Shown one piece after another: positions 1-8,220 of a DNA stretch of 64,000 nt. The notes below the pieces were generated by a model. The model searched no databases. It was given only the letters and a program-made list of their open reading frames with translations, and was not told where the DNA came from. The position numbers were made by a program, and so were the translations under genes. How positions within the stretch are numbered: position 1 is the first letter of the stretch; each line of letters opens with the position of its first letter. Origin of the DNA: Desulfatitalea alkaliphila (GTDB lineage Bacteria; Desulfobacterota; Desulfobacteria; Desulfobacterales; Desulfosarcinaceae); assembly GCF_022968795.1 (NCBI RefSeq), contig NZ_JALJRB010000017.1, positions 1-64,000 of the forward strand, given 5' to 3'.

Positions 1-94
1 GGGCCGTAATGGGGTGGGCTCCGGGCGGCCCGCACAACTCGCTGCGCTCAAACAGGTGCGGGCCGAACGCCCTGCGCCCACCCCATAACGGCCC
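1..94. repeat. long imperfect hairpin, REP/MITE-like
   Basis: Positions 1-19 and 76-94 are inverted copies with one mismatch. Inside them, 27-35 and 56-64 form a perfect 9-bp inverted repeat (GGCCCGCAC/GTGCGGGCC) and 23-27 pairs with 68-72, so the whole segment folds into one long stem with a 20-nt loop at 36-55. It starts at the window edge and may continue to the left. No reading frame is associated. A dispersed palindromic element is the likely nature. An integron attC site was considered, but the arms lack the usual core motifs. Confidence 0.6.
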
Positions 95-270
95 CTATGT
101 GCCTGCACGCATTGCATCACCCACCCCCCGACCCACCCGCCTCCGTGCGAGAACATGCAATGTCACTTTTACCCTGGAAAAAGACCCTTTATGGTCGAGG
201 CCGCTGTAAGGGGTTGCGCATGATCACCATCATAATCGATTGATGCAACCTTTCAACCCCATATAATCGA

Positions 271-330
271 TAGAATTCATCAACTTAAAACTTTAAACGG
301 TAAACTTAAAACTGGCCCGCCAGGGCCCTC
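271..330 (+). repeat. AT-rich ACTTAAAA element, copy A (degenerate)
   Basis: Begins with a GAATTCAT box, followed by spaced ACTTAAAA units and a GC-rich tail (GGCCCGCCAGGGCC) that itself forms a 5-bp hairpin. The tail also resembles the sequence following copy C at 5811. This is one of six related intergenic copies in the window. Confidence 0.55.
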
Positions 331-516
331 GGCGTGTGACAATGGCTGTCTGATCAAAATACTTTCACTTGATTTCTACATGCGATTGCCCAAAAGGCAT
401 GCCCGACTGCCTTAGAATGGAACCTCATGCATCGAAAACGCATTCGTATGGGTGGTCATTTGGCAACTATTGCGCTGACAAGTATCATCGCTTTGCTTGG
501 CGGTGGTTCTGCCCGC

Positions 517-778
517 GGGTGGCACTGGCAACTGGTTGCCAGTGTGGCGCAGCAACAAGAGGTTATGTGCATCACTTTCGCCACCGGCAAGGTTGATAGC
601 GTTCATGCCACATGCACAAGCCATCCGGTTGCCGCTGGTTCGGTCACTAGGGTACAAGACCGCCCTGGCAGTTCAGCTCTGCCGCCCGGTATCTGTTGAA
701 CAGGGTGATGGGTGTACGGTTGACGTCGCTTTTGGGAAAAACCTCCTGGCCTTCGGCAACCAGTTGCCGGTGCCACCC
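517..778. repeat. 262-bp segment bounded by 24-bp inverted repeats
   Basis: The arms at 517-540 and 755-778 are inverted copies matching at 23 of 24 positions. The inner part of each arm is itself palindromic (GGCAAC-2 nt-GTTGCC). About 214 bp separate them, with no convincing gene inside. No flanking target-site duplication is obvious. It could be a MITE-like element or a paired REP (REPIN-type) arrangement. Confidence 0.5.
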
Positions 779-809
779 CGACACCCCACTTCCGCACACA
801 CATCTAAAC

Positions 810-833
810 GGCAGAATTCATTAACTTAAAGCT
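810..833 (+). repeat. AT-rich ACTTAAAA element, copy B (short)
   Basis: GGCAGAATTCATTAACTTAA followed by AGCT. This is the head of the dispersed AT-rich element, truncated after one repeat unit and directly followed by the 843-918 hairpin. Confidence 0.5.
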
Positions 834-842
834 GGTACGTTT

Positions 843-918
843 CCGAGTTATAGAGGCAGGGCAGGCGAGCGAGCCCATCGGGTGTAGCTCGCGATGCCTG
901 GCCTGCTCTGTAACTCGG
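843..918. repeat. 76-nt long hairpin
   Basis: CCGAGTTA (843-850) pairs with TAACTCGG (911-918) and GCGAGC (869-874) pairs with GCTCGC (887-892). The sequence between them is also largely complementary with small bulges (AGAG, CAGG and CAGGC blocks), leaving a 12-nt loop. It is not followed by a T-run, so a REP-like palindrome or processed RNA structure is more likely than a terminator. Confidence 0.6.
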
Positions 919-954
919 GCCGCCATTGAATTTTCTTCGACTCGGTCTTTGCAA

Positions 955-1128
955 GTGGGGATTTGGGCCGATGCCGATCTGAAGCGGGTGCTGCGATTGG
1001 AGGCGGCGTATTGCGGGCGGTTGCAGGCCGGGGATGGGCGGGTTGCATTCGATGGTGACCTTCGGCCGGTGTATGAATGTGTTGATCCGGTGCAGCGGTA
1101 TGTGTGCGATGCCGTCGTGACGGAGTGA
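955..1128 (+). CDS. possible small protein or gene remnant
   Basis: A 57-codon frame from a GTG to TGA encodes a plausible soluble peptide (for example ADADLKRVLRLEAAYCGRL). It shows the GC-rich third positions of real genes here and is followed by a stem-loop. The frame is open further upstream through the 843-918 hairpin, but no ATG or clear Shine-Dalgarno sequence is seen. It may therefore be the 3' remnant of a broken gene. I recognise no family. Confidence 0.3.
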   Translation: MGIWADADLKRVLRLEAAYCGRLQAGDGRVAFDGDLRPVYECVDPVQRYVCDAVVTE

Positions 1129-1170
1129 GGGGCAAGCCGGCAGCGCGGCATGGATGGTTTTCTTTGGATA

Positions 1171-1216
1171 CCGCTGGATGCGGCCGATGGGGCGGTCGCA
1201 TCCAGCGGCATTTTTA
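1171..1216 (+). terminator. stem-loop terminator candidate
   Basis: A perfect 12-bp inverted repeat (CCGCTGGATGCG at 1171-1182, CGCATCCAGCGG at 1197-1208) with a 14-nt loop is followed by CATTTTTATG. It lies 43 bp after the stop of the small frame at 955-1128 and so supports a transcription unit reading rightwards into it. Confidence 0.6.
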
Positions 1217-1296
1217 TGGGGTCCGGCAGTGATTCAAGTCAGGTCCGGTGTTTCGGTCGGTGGTCATGGAGAAGATAATCACTGGGTCACCTTGTG

Positions 1297-1761
1297 TTAG
1301 AAAGGGATGTCGTCATCGCGGGTATCGGCCATCGGGGGCTCGGGATAGCCCCGGTCCTCATCGGGATAGCCGCTGCGATTGCCGGCAGGGCGGCCTCGGC
1401 CGCCGTCGTTGCGACCGCGGGCGCCGTCGTCGCGACTGCCCAGAAACTGCACCTCGTTGGCCACGATCTCCGTGGTGTAGCGCGTGACGCCGTCCTTCTC
1501 CCAGGATCGGGTTTGCAGCCGGCCTTCCACGTAAACCTGCCGCCCCTTGGAGAGATACTTGCCGCAAAGCTCGCCCAAGGCCCGCCAGGCGACGATGCGG
1601 TGCCATTCGGTGAGTTCTCTCTTTTCACCGGTTTGTTTGTCTTTCCAGGTCATCGAGGTGGCGACACTGAAGTTGGCCACGGCGGTGCCGTCGGACATGT
1701 ATCGGATTTCAGGATCCTGGCCCAGATTGCCGACGATGATGACTTTGTTTACTCCTGCCAT
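1297..1761 (-). CDS. ssb: single-stranded DNA-binding protein
   Basis: Binds and protects single-stranded DNA during replication, repair and recombination. The 154-residue product has the N-terminal OB fold (about residues 1-110, starting [18 protein letters not shown]), a Gly/Arg-rich flexible linker, and the conserved acidic tip DDDIPF that recruits partner proteins. Length and architecture are those of ordinary bacterial SSB. A GGAAGG Shine-Dalgarno sequence precedes the ATG. It lies 78 bp downstream of the DUF362 gene on the same strand, so the two could be co-transcribed. Confidence 0.96.
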   Translation of the reverse strand: MAGVNKVIIVGNLGQDPEIRYMSDGTAVANFSVATSMTWKDKQTGEKRELTEWHRIVAWRALGELCGKYLSKGRQVYVEGRLQTRSWEKDGVTRYTTEIVANEVQFLGSRDDGARGRNDGGRGRPAGNRSGYPDEDRGYPEPPMADTRDDDIPF

Positions 1762-1839
1762 GCATTACCTTCCTTTCTTCTTGGTGATGAAGACGATTGC
1801 CCTCGGCGTTGGGTAAAAAGGGTGTGGGCGGCACGCACC

Positions 1840-2946
1840 TCAATCCCGGATCAAGTGTCGCCGTACCCTGCCCAGCAAGGGTTCCCTGGCGTGGATGGCC
1901 GCGTGGGGACACACTTCAATGCAGCAATAACAGCGGATGCACCGGTCGTAGTCGAAGATCACGCCGCGGGTGTTATGGGAGATGGCGGTTGCCGGGCAGA
2001 TCTTCCAGCACTCGCCGCACAATTTGCAAAGGTGGTTGTCGGCCACCGGTTTCTGAATGACGTAGCGACGCATGAAGCGGCTGAGGGTTTCGGTGCCCAG
2101 GCTAAGGGAGTGCAGGGCGGGAAATCGGAAATCGGGGATGATCTTCAGATCGCCGTTGACATGCACCTGGCCGTCGAACAGATCCATTGCCCGTGCCTCG
2201 GCGTAGGTGAGCAGCGCCTCAGGCGCCAGGCCCAGCAACGTGCAGATGGTTTTGTCCACCGCATGGGTGTTGGCGCCGCCCACCAGCAGTCCCAGTTGCC
2301 TCGGTTGGCCGCTGCGCCCCGGCCCCTGGCCTTCCAAGGCCAGAATGCCGTCCACGATGGTGAAGGCGGGCCGCACGGCCTGGTGAATCTGCACCAGCAG
2401 CCGGGCGAAGCGCCGCCGGTCCACCCCCGCGCGCATGTGCCATTCGGGTTTGCGCAATCCCACGATGCAGCCGAAGATGTTCTTCACGCCCAGTGTGAGA
2501 TACATCTGGGCATGGGTCTTGAGTTTGGCCAGGTTGATCACCAGGTCGGCTTCCATGGCGTCCCGGGCGATGGGGATCCGGCCGTAGGGCTCGCCGATGT
2601 CGGCATCCACCGAGGCTTCGAAGGGGGTGAGGGTGACATCCAGCCCTTCCAGGACCTCTTTGTAGCGGGTTTCGGTGACCACCTTGCGGAAGCTGCCCGT
2701 GCCGGAGCTGTCCGATATCTGCACCCGGGCGCCTTTGTCGAGGACATGCGCCGCAACCGCCCGGACGACATGCGGATGGGTGACGATGCCTTTGTCCGGT
2801 GCCGCCGGCAGCAGCAGGTTGGGCTTGATCAGCACGCGGGTGCCCGGCGCGATCCAGTTCGGCCCCATGCTGTCGAGCATCTCGTCGATGCGCTGTCGCA
2901 GAAGGGGCGGATCGTAGCCAGCTTGTCGGATGAATACCTTGCTCAT
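1840..2946 (-). CDS. DUF362 protein with C-terminal 2x[4Fe-4S] ferredoxin domain
   Basis: A 368-residue cytoplasmic protein with no signal peptide. Residues 1-290 match the DUF362 family (VLIKPNLL, THPHVVRAVA, DSSGTG, NLAKLKTHAQMYLTLGVKN). The end holds two ferredoxin motifs with cysteines near 307, 310, 313, 317 and 336, 339, 342, 346. DUF362-ferredoxin fusions are common in anaerobes and lack an agreed reaction, so an electron-transfer or redox role is all I would infer. It is divergent from the RNA methyltransferase gene, with about 155 bp between the starts. Confidence 0.85.
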   Translation of the reverse strand: MSKVFIRQAGYDPPLLRQRIDEMLDSMGPNWIAPGTRVLIKPNLLLPAAPDKGIVTHPHVVRAVAAHVLDKGARVQISDSSGTGSFRKVVTETRYKEVLEGLDVTLTPFEASVDADIGEPYGRIPIARDAMEADLVINLAKLKTHAQMYLTLGVKNIFGCIVGLRKPEWHMRAGVDRRRFARLLVQIHQAVRPAFTIVDGILALEGQGPGRSGQPRQLGLLVGGANTHAVDKTICTLLGLAPEALLTYAEARAMDLFDGQVHVNGDLKIIPDFRFPALHSLSLGTETLSRFMRRYVIQKPVADNHLCKLCGECWKICPATAISHNTRGVIFDYDRCIRCYCCIEVCPHAAIHAREPLLGRVRRHLIRD

Positions 2947-3101
2947 GGGTCGATGTGTGTCGGGTCACCGGGGTTTCAGGGTCGGGGTACAAGTCGTTTA
3001 CAAATGCGCGGGCGGCTGATAAGGCACCAGCAATCAGCGCCCACTCTATTATCGATGCCGGGCTTAATCAAGAGCTTTTCAAACCTCGGATATGCAGGCA
3101 G

Positions 3102-4292
3102 ATGGCTGCCGTACGATTGGACAAACAGATCAAGCGGCATGTGATCGCCCCCCGGCATCAAATGCTTGCGGTGACCGCGCCGGGTGCCGAGAAGGTGTGC
3201 GCCGCGGAATTGGCCGCGCTTTCGGACACCATCCGGGTCGAAGGCGAAACGGCCGGCGGTGTGGCATTCAGTGGTCGGTTGATCGATCTCTACCGTGCCA
3301 ATCTGCACCTGCGTACCGCCGTTCGGATCTGGTTGCGGGTGACGGCCTTCAAGGCGACCAACTTCAGGCAACTGGAGAAACAGTGCGCGGCGGTGGCCTG
3401 GGAACACTACCTGCCGTCCGGCTGCGTACCGCAATGCAAAGCGGTGGCCCGCGGATCCCGGCTCTACCACACCGGTGCGCTGGCCCAGCGGGCGGCCGCG
3501 GCGGTGGCAAGCCGCTGGCAGGCGCAAGCGGTGCCCTTGTCCGGGGGGTCGGGGCAGACCTTGTTGATTCGCCTGGAGGACGATCGGGCGACGGTCTCGC
3601 TGGACAGCAGCGGCGAGCATCTGTACCGTCGCGGATTAAAGACCCATGGCGCCCGGGCGCCGTTGCGCGAGAACCTGGCGGCGGCCGTTTTGCGGATGGC
3701 CGGCTACGATCCGGGCCGACCTTTGCTCGATCCCATGTGCGGAGCCGGCACTTTCTCCCTGGAAGCGGCCCTGATGGCCAAAAAGGTGGCGCCGGGCAGT
3801 CGTCGATCCTTCGCCTTCATGCAGTGGCCCGCTTTCCAGCCGTCCCGCTGGCGCCATTTGCTGAAAATGGCGGCGATGCAGCAGCGGGTACTGTCGCAGC
3901 CCCTGATCCTGGCTTCCGATTTGGATGAGACGGCGTGCCGCCAACTTTCCGCCTGTGTGGCCGCCAACGGCTTGGCCGATGCGGTGCGCGTGGCCTGCCG
4001 CGATTTTTTCGGAATGGTTCCGGAGGTATCGGCCGGCCCTGGTGCCATACCCGGCCTTGTGGTGCTCAATCCACCCTATGGCCGCCGGTTGTCCCCGGCC
4101 GCCGATCCCTTGGCCTATTACCGGCGCTTGCTGAGCAAGCTGCAACGCGATTTTCGCGGTTGGGATGTGGCCTTGCTGGCGCCCGACGGTTTACTGGAGA
4201 GCGCCTTGCCTTATTTGCTGCAACCCTTCCCGTTGGTGCACGGCGGTTTGTCCTTGCAATTGCTGGTCGGGCGGATGGAGGATACGACATGA
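3102..4292 (+). CDS. THUMP-domain class I SAM-dependent RNA methyltransferase, RlmL/YpsC-like
   Basis: Predicted to methylate guanine N2 in rRNA. The 396-residue protein has an N-terminal THUMP/RlmL-type region, the SAM-binding motif DPMCGAGTFSLEAAL near residue 210, and the catalytic NPPYG motif near 323. It is about half the length of E. coli RlmL and corresponds to single-domain homologues such as YpsC. The frame is open upstream to 2955. I chose ATG 3102, with ATG 3162 as an alternative, because upstream residues look non-coding. Its stop overlaps the cupin start (ATGA), so it leads a three-gene operon. Confidence 0.85.
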   Translation: MAAVRLDKQIKRHVIAPRHQMLAVTAPGAEKVCAAELAALSDTIRVEGETAGGVAFSGRLIDLYRANLHLRTAVRIWLRVTAFKATNFRQLEKQCAAVAWEHYLPSGCVPQCKAVARGSRLYHTGALAQRAAAAVASRWQAQAVPLSGGSGQTLLIRLEDDRATVSLDSSGEHLYRRGLKTHGARAPLRENLAAAVLRMAGYDPGRPLLDPMCGAGTFSLEAALMAKKVAPGSRRSFAFMQWPAFQPSRWRHLLKMAAMQQRVLSQPLILASDLDETACRQLSACVAANGLADAVRVACRDFFGMVPEVSAGPGAIPGLVVLNPPYGRRLSPAADPLAYYRRLLSKLQRDFRGWDVALLAPDGLLESALPYLLQPFPLVHGGLSLQLLVGRMEDTT

Positions 4293-4633
4293 GCAGCTGG
4301 AACAGAGGCAATCTGTTTGAAGGGATTCCCGCAGATCTGCCCGAGGAGTGGTTGCAAACCATGTGGGCCGACGGGAGGACCCGCATCGAGCGGATTGTCT
4401 CCCGCGGCCATCGGTCCGAGGCCGGTTTCTGGTATGACCAGGAATGGGATGAGTGGGTCGTGGTCATCAAGGGCGCCGCGGAGCTGGTCTTCGCCGGATG
4501 CGCCGCCCCGGTCGCCATGGGCCCCGGTGATTGGGTGCGCATCCCCGCCCGGACGAAACACCGCGTCTCCTGGACGGACCCCGACCAGGAGACGGTTTGG
4601 CTGGCCATCCACATGATGCCCAGCGTACAGTAG
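4289..4633 (+). CDS. small cupin-domain protein
   Basis: A 114-residue single-domain cupin. The beta-barrel core is visible as WDEWVVVIKGAAELVF and MGPGDWVRIPARTKHRVSW, with a histidine in the second motif and reduced metal-ligand content in the first. Metal binding and any enzymatic activity are therefore uncertain. Such proteins are often annotated as phosphoribosylaminoimidazole carboxylase-like or cupin-2 family proteins without proof. The start overlaps the stop of the methyltransferase by 4 nt, implying translational coupling. Confidence 0.8.
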   Translation: MSSWNRGNLFEGIPADLPEEWLQTMWADGRTRIERIVSRGHRSEAGFWYDQEWDEWVVVIKGAAELVFAGCAAPVAMGPGDWVRIPARTKHRVSWTDPDQETVWLAIHMMPSVQ

Positions 4634-4646
4634 TGGGGAGGGAAAA

Positions 4647-5729
4647 GTGCGTACATCGGAAGTGCTGTTGACGTTGGCCGCCTTCGTGGTGGTGGTGGCC
4701 GGCATGAAAGCCGCCACCGTGATCCTGGTGCCTTTTCTGCTGGCCGCCTTCATCGCCATTATCAGCGCGGCGCCCATGTTCTGGTTGCAGCGCAAGGGGG
4801 TTCCCCCCTTCTTGTCCTTGTTCATCGTGGTGGTGGCCATGGTGGTGGTCATCACCCTGTTGGCCGCCCTGGTGGGGCAGTCGGTGAGCGATTTTTCCCG
4901 CGACTTGCCCGCCTACCAGGAAAAGATCGCGCAACAGACCAAGGGGACGCTGGCATGGCTGGACGGACATGGGGTCGATGCAAGCGCCTTGGCCCTGGAC
5001 CGCATCTTCGATCCCGGCGCCGCCATGCGCTTGGCGGGCACCCTGCTCAACAGCCTAGGCAATGTGCTCACCAACGGTTTTCTGATTCTGATGACAGTGC
5101 TGTTCATGTTGTTGGAGGCCGCCAGTTTTCCGGCCAAAATCAAGACGATCATGGGCAATCCCGACGCCTCCTTGGCGCGCTGGGAGGGATTTTTGAACGA
5201 TGTCAAACGGTATGTGGCCATCAAAACATGGGTCAGCCTGGCCACGGGGGTCATTATCGCCCTTTGGCTGACCGTATTGGGCGTGGATTATGCCTTGTTG
5301 TGGGGGTTGTTGGCTTTCGGTTTGAATTTCGTGCCCAATATCGGCTCCATCATCGCCGCCGTACCGCCGGTGTTGCTGGCTCTGGTGCAGGATGGCCTGG
5401 CCCCGGCGCTGCTGACCACCGGCGGGTTTGCAGCGGTCAATGTGATCATCGGCAGTGTGGTCGAACCGCGTTTCATGGGCCGCGGCCTGGGCCTTTCCAC
5501 CCTGGTGGTCTTTCTTTCTCTACTGTTCTGGGGCTGGGTGCTGGGGCCCGTGGGCATGCTGCTCTCCGTACCCTTGACCATCACCGCCAAAATCGCCCTT
5601 GACAGTCGGCCGGACACCCGCTGGCTGGCCATCTTGCTCGGCCCGGAAAAGATCGTCCGGGTCGGCCCGCCGGCCCGTGGGATATCCGGTGGCACAGATG
5701 GGTCGGTTGAGGATCGCGAAGTTGGGTAG
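4647..5729 (+). CDS. AI-2E family (PerM/TqsA-like) membrane transporter
   Basis: A 360-residue inner-membrane protein with two N-terminal hydrophobic segments, a soluble stretch (about residues 75-140), and a C-terminal membrane half containing GLLAFGLNFVPNIGSIIAAVPPVLLALVQ and the end of family helix EPRFMGRGLGLSTLVVFLSLLFWG. These are hallmarks of the AI-2E exporter-like family; members also work as Na+/H+ antiporters, so the substrate is unknown. Translation starts at a GTG preceded by GGGGAGGG. It lies 13 bp after the cupin gene and is the last gene of the operon. Confidence 0.88.
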   Translation: MRTSEVLLTLAAFVVVVAGMKAATVILVPFLLAAFIAIISAAPMFWLQRKGVPPFLSLFIVVVAMVVVITLLAALVGQSVSDFSRDLPAYQEKIAQQTKGTLAWLDGHGVDASALALDRIFDPGAAMRLAGTLLNSLGNVLTNGFLILMTVLFMLLEAASFPAKIKTIMGNPDASLARWEGFLNDVKRYVAIKTWVSLATGVIIALWLTVLGVDYALLWGLLAFGLNFVPNIGSIIAAVPPVLLALVQDGLAPALLTTGGFAAVNVIIGSVVEPRFMGRGLGLSTLVVFLSLLFWGWVLGPVGMLLSVPLTITAKIALDSRPDTRWLAILLGPEKIVRVGPPARGISGGTDGSVEDREVG

Positions 5730-5763
5730 TAAGTGCAATCCACTCCATCCAACCAACTCTAAC

Positions 5764-5835
5764 CGGCAGAATTCCTTCAACTTAACACTTAACACTTAAA
5801 ACTTAAAACTGCCCACCAAGGCCACCACCCTCGCT
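5764..5835 (+). repeat. AT-rich ACTTAAAA element, copy C (complete)
   Basis: CGGCAGAATTC head, then AACTTAACACTTAACACTTA and further ACTTAAAA units. It is followed by a GCCCACCAAGGCC tail like that after copy A. It lies in the gap between the AI-2E-family gene and the rubrerythrin-like gene. Confidence 0.65.
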
Positions 5836-5933
5836 TTACCGAATATCATAGTGGACAGATTCGCCGACGTTGTTAGAATGGAAATGACGGCAGTGGGCAA
5901 GGCGGAACCATTCGGACACACCAAAGGGAGGCC

Positions 5934-6398
5934 ATGTTTATGGACAAGCAGACCTATCGCGACATTCTTGATGATGCCATTGAAGGCGAAATCGAGGCGC
6001 AACGGTTCTACAAGGAGGTGGCCGAAAAGGTGCAGAGCCCCTTTCTGAATGAGCTGTTCAGCGCGTTGGCCGATGAGGAGGGGATGCATCGCAAGATTTT
6101 GGAAGGGTTTCGGGAAAAGGAGGATATGGCGATCCATTTTCCGACGGTGCTCGATTACCATGTGGCCGAAACGGTGATATCTTCGCCGCCCTTGTCCATG
6201 GATATGTCGCCCGCCGATGCCATCGCCCTGGCCATGAAAAAGGAGGAGGCCGCCATGCAGCGTTACACCCGGTTGGCCGAGGCGTGCACCGACGCGGCGC
6301 AGCAGAAGGTGTTCTTCGAGTTGGCCGCCATGGAGCGCGGGCATAAGGCCAAAATGGAAAATGCTTTCGTGGATATCGGGTATCCGGAGGTGTGGTAA
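5934..6398 (+). CDS. rubrerythrin-like diiron protein lacking rubredoxin domain
   Basis: A 154-residue four-helix ferritin-like protein. Likely iron ligands are in EGEIEAQRFY (Glu19/21), DEEGMH (Glu49, His52), KKEEAAMQRY (Glu105) and ERGHK (Glu134, His137), the two-fold ExxH pattern of rubrerythrins. No rubredoxin Cys4 tail follows, so electrons must come from another donor. A role in peroxide reduction or iron handling in an oxygen-sensitive cell is inferred. AAGGGAGG precedes ATG 5934; a second in-frame ATG is 6 nt later. Confidence 0.88.
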   Translation: MFMDKQTYRDILDDAIEGEIEAQRFYKEVAEKVQSPFLNELFSALADEEGMHRKILEGFREKEDMAIHFPTVLDYHVAETVISSPPLSMDMSPADAIALAMKKEEAAMQRYTRLAEACTDAAQQKVFFELAAMERGHKAKMENAFVDIGYPEVW

Positions 6399-6420
6399 GC
6401 GGGGTGTGGATGTGATTGTG

Positions 6421-8220
6421 ATGGATAACGGTGGGAAGGCGGCACCCGCAGGGGGTGCGCTCAGACAGCGCCGCTGGCCGCTGGCCGCGCTTTGGGGGCT
6501 CCTTGTGCTGGTGGGGGCCGGTCTTGCGGCGACGTCGGCCGGCGCGCAATCCGAGGCGCCTTTGGCGGCGGTGGCTGGCCGGTTGCGGGACCTGATCGCC
6601 CAGCGGGACAGCGCGGAGGGCTTTCATTGTCGTGGTGAGTTGGTGTGCGGCATCCGGTGGATTCCCGATTTCTATGCCGCGCGGGACCATGTGCCCGTAT
6701 GGTTGGACGATCGAGGGTTGGGTCCCGCGGCCTATGTTCTGATGCGTGAGCTTCGACAGGCGGAGGCGGACGGGTTGCATCCCGGCGACTATCACCTGGA
6801 TGCGGTGTCGGGATTGTTGGCCGCCCTGCAGCGCGATCAAGGCACAAGCCTGGAAGCGGCGCCGGCCGCATGGGCCGATATCGATCTTCTCCTGACCGAT
6901 GCCTTTCTGTTGCTCGGCGCCCATCTGGCGCGGGGTCGCGTCAATCCGGAAACCCTGCACGCCGACTGGGTGCTGAGTGAAACCGCCATCGATCTGTTGG
7001 AAATGTTGCAGGAGGGGGTGTCGGCAAATCGGATCCACCGGTTCCTTGACGATATACGGCCTTTGCATGCCGGTTACCGCGGTTTACGGGTCGCGTTGCA
7101 GGCCATGCGAGACTTGGCGCTGGAGGGTGGCTGGCCCCTCATACCGGTCGGGCCCACCATGCGCAGTGGAGACCAGGATGCACGGGTCCTGGTGTTGCGG
7201 CATCGGTTGATCATCGGTGGCGATTTGCCGGCCGAAGCGTGGCCCGAGGCGCCCGAGATCTTCGATGAGGATCTGCGGGCGGCGGTGGTCCGATTCCAAA
7301 AGCGCCACGGACTGGTATCGGACGGATTGGTGGGGGGCAACACCCTGCGGGCGCTGAATGTGACGGTGCAGGAAAGGGTACGCCGGATCGAACTCAATCT
7401 GGAGCGTTGGCGCTGGTTGCCCAATGACCTGGGGGATCGGTACATTGTGGTCAACACGGCCGATTTCAATCTGCGGGTGGTGCAAGACGGACAAGTGACC
7501 ATGCGGCAGCGGGTGGTGGTGGGCCGGCCCCATCGACAGACACCGGTCTTCAGTGCCCCCCTGACCCATGTGGTGTTCAATCCCCAATGGAACGTGCCGC
7601 ATACCATCGCGGTGGAAGACATGCTGCCGCGCATCCAGCAGGACGTGACCTACCTGGAGACCCAAGGTATTCGGATCTATCGCGGGTGGGACGCCGACAG
7701 CCCGGCCATTGATCCGTGGGAGATCGATTGGCACGCCTATCACGCCAAGCGATTTCCCTTTCGCCTGGTGCAGGCCCCGGGGCCGATGAACGCCTTGGGA
7801 CGGATTCAATTCATGATGCCCAACAAGTTCGCGGTATTTCTGCACGACACACCCGGGCGCGGTTTGTTCGCACGATCGAAACGGGACTTCAGCTCCGGTT
7901 GTATCCGGGTGGAAGATGCGGCCGCATTGGCCCATTATCTGCTGATGGAAAACCCGCGCTGGACCTACGACGCCATCCAATCGATCCTGGATGCTGGGCA
8001 ACGACGCGTGGTGCCGCTCGCTTTCCGAATTCCGGTTCATTTGCTGTATATGACGGCCTGGGTGGAAGAGGACGGTACGCTGCAGTTCCGTGACGATATC
8101 TACGAGCGTGATCGCGTCCTTGACAGGGCGTTACGGCAACGTCTGCCGATGGAGGGCGGCCAGGATCACCAGCTGCGTACAGGGCCGGTATCCAGGTGGA
8201 CGAAATCGGAGCGCGGATAG
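6421..8220 (+). CDS. L,D-transpeptidase, YcbB (LdtD)-like
   Basis: Forms 3-3 cross-links in peptidoglycan, in the periplasm. The 599-residue product has an N-terminal membrane anchor or signal (RRWPLAALWGLLVLVGAGLA), an LdtD scaffold region (residues 40-280), a peptidoglycan-binding helix bundle (about 288-314, VRFQKRHGLVSDGLVGGNTL) and a YkuD catalytic domain from about 341. The catalytic cysteine is Cys494 in SSGCIRVED and the upstream histidine is in FLHDTPGRGLF. ATG 6421 was chosen over an upstream in-frame ATG at 6361 that lies inside the preceding gene. Its last 55 bp overlap the convergent YcbK-like gene. Confidence 0.93.
   Translation: MDNGGKAAPAGGALRQRRWPLAALWGLLVLVGAGLAATSAGAQSEAPLAAVAGRLRDLIAQRDSAEGFHCRGELVCGIRWIPDFYAARDHVPVWLDDRGLGPAAYVLMRELRQAEADGLHPGDYHLDAVSGLLAALQRDQGTSLEAAPAAWADIDLLLTDAFLLLGAHLARGRVNPETLHADWVLSETAIDLLEMLQEGVSANRIHRFLDDIRPLHAGYRGLRVALQAMRDLALEGGWPLIPVGPTMRSGDQDARVLVLRHRLIIGGDLPAEAWPEAPEIFDEDLRAAVVRFQKRHGLVSDGLVGGNTLRALNVTVQERVRRIELNLERWRWLPNDLGDRYIVVNTADFNLRVVQDGQVTMRQRVVVGRPHRQTPVFSAPLTHVVFNPQWNVPHTIAVEDMLPRIQQDVTYLETQGIRIYRGWDADSPAIDPWEIDWHAYHAKRFPFRLVQAPGPMNALGRIQFMMPNKFAVFLHDTPGRGLFARSKRDFSSGCIRVEDAAALAHYLLMENPRWTYDAIQSILDAGQRRVVPLAFRIPVHLLYMTAWVEEDGTLQFRDDIYERDRVLDRALRQRLPMEGGQDHQLRTGPVSRWTKSERG

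Noticed and set aside
1-94. integron attC-like site
   Set aside because: The long stem is suggestive, but the arms lack paired core motifs and no cassette gene or integrase is nearby.
427-699. 90-codon frame with a hydrophobic start resembling a signal peptide
   Set aside because: It runs through the arm of the 24-bp inverted repeat, lacks a Shine-Dalgarno sequence and shows no recognisable domain.
1294-3144. 616-codon open frame on the plus strand
   Set aside because: It is entirely antisense to ssb and the DUF362 gene, both with clear family motifs. Long antisense frames are expected at this GC content.
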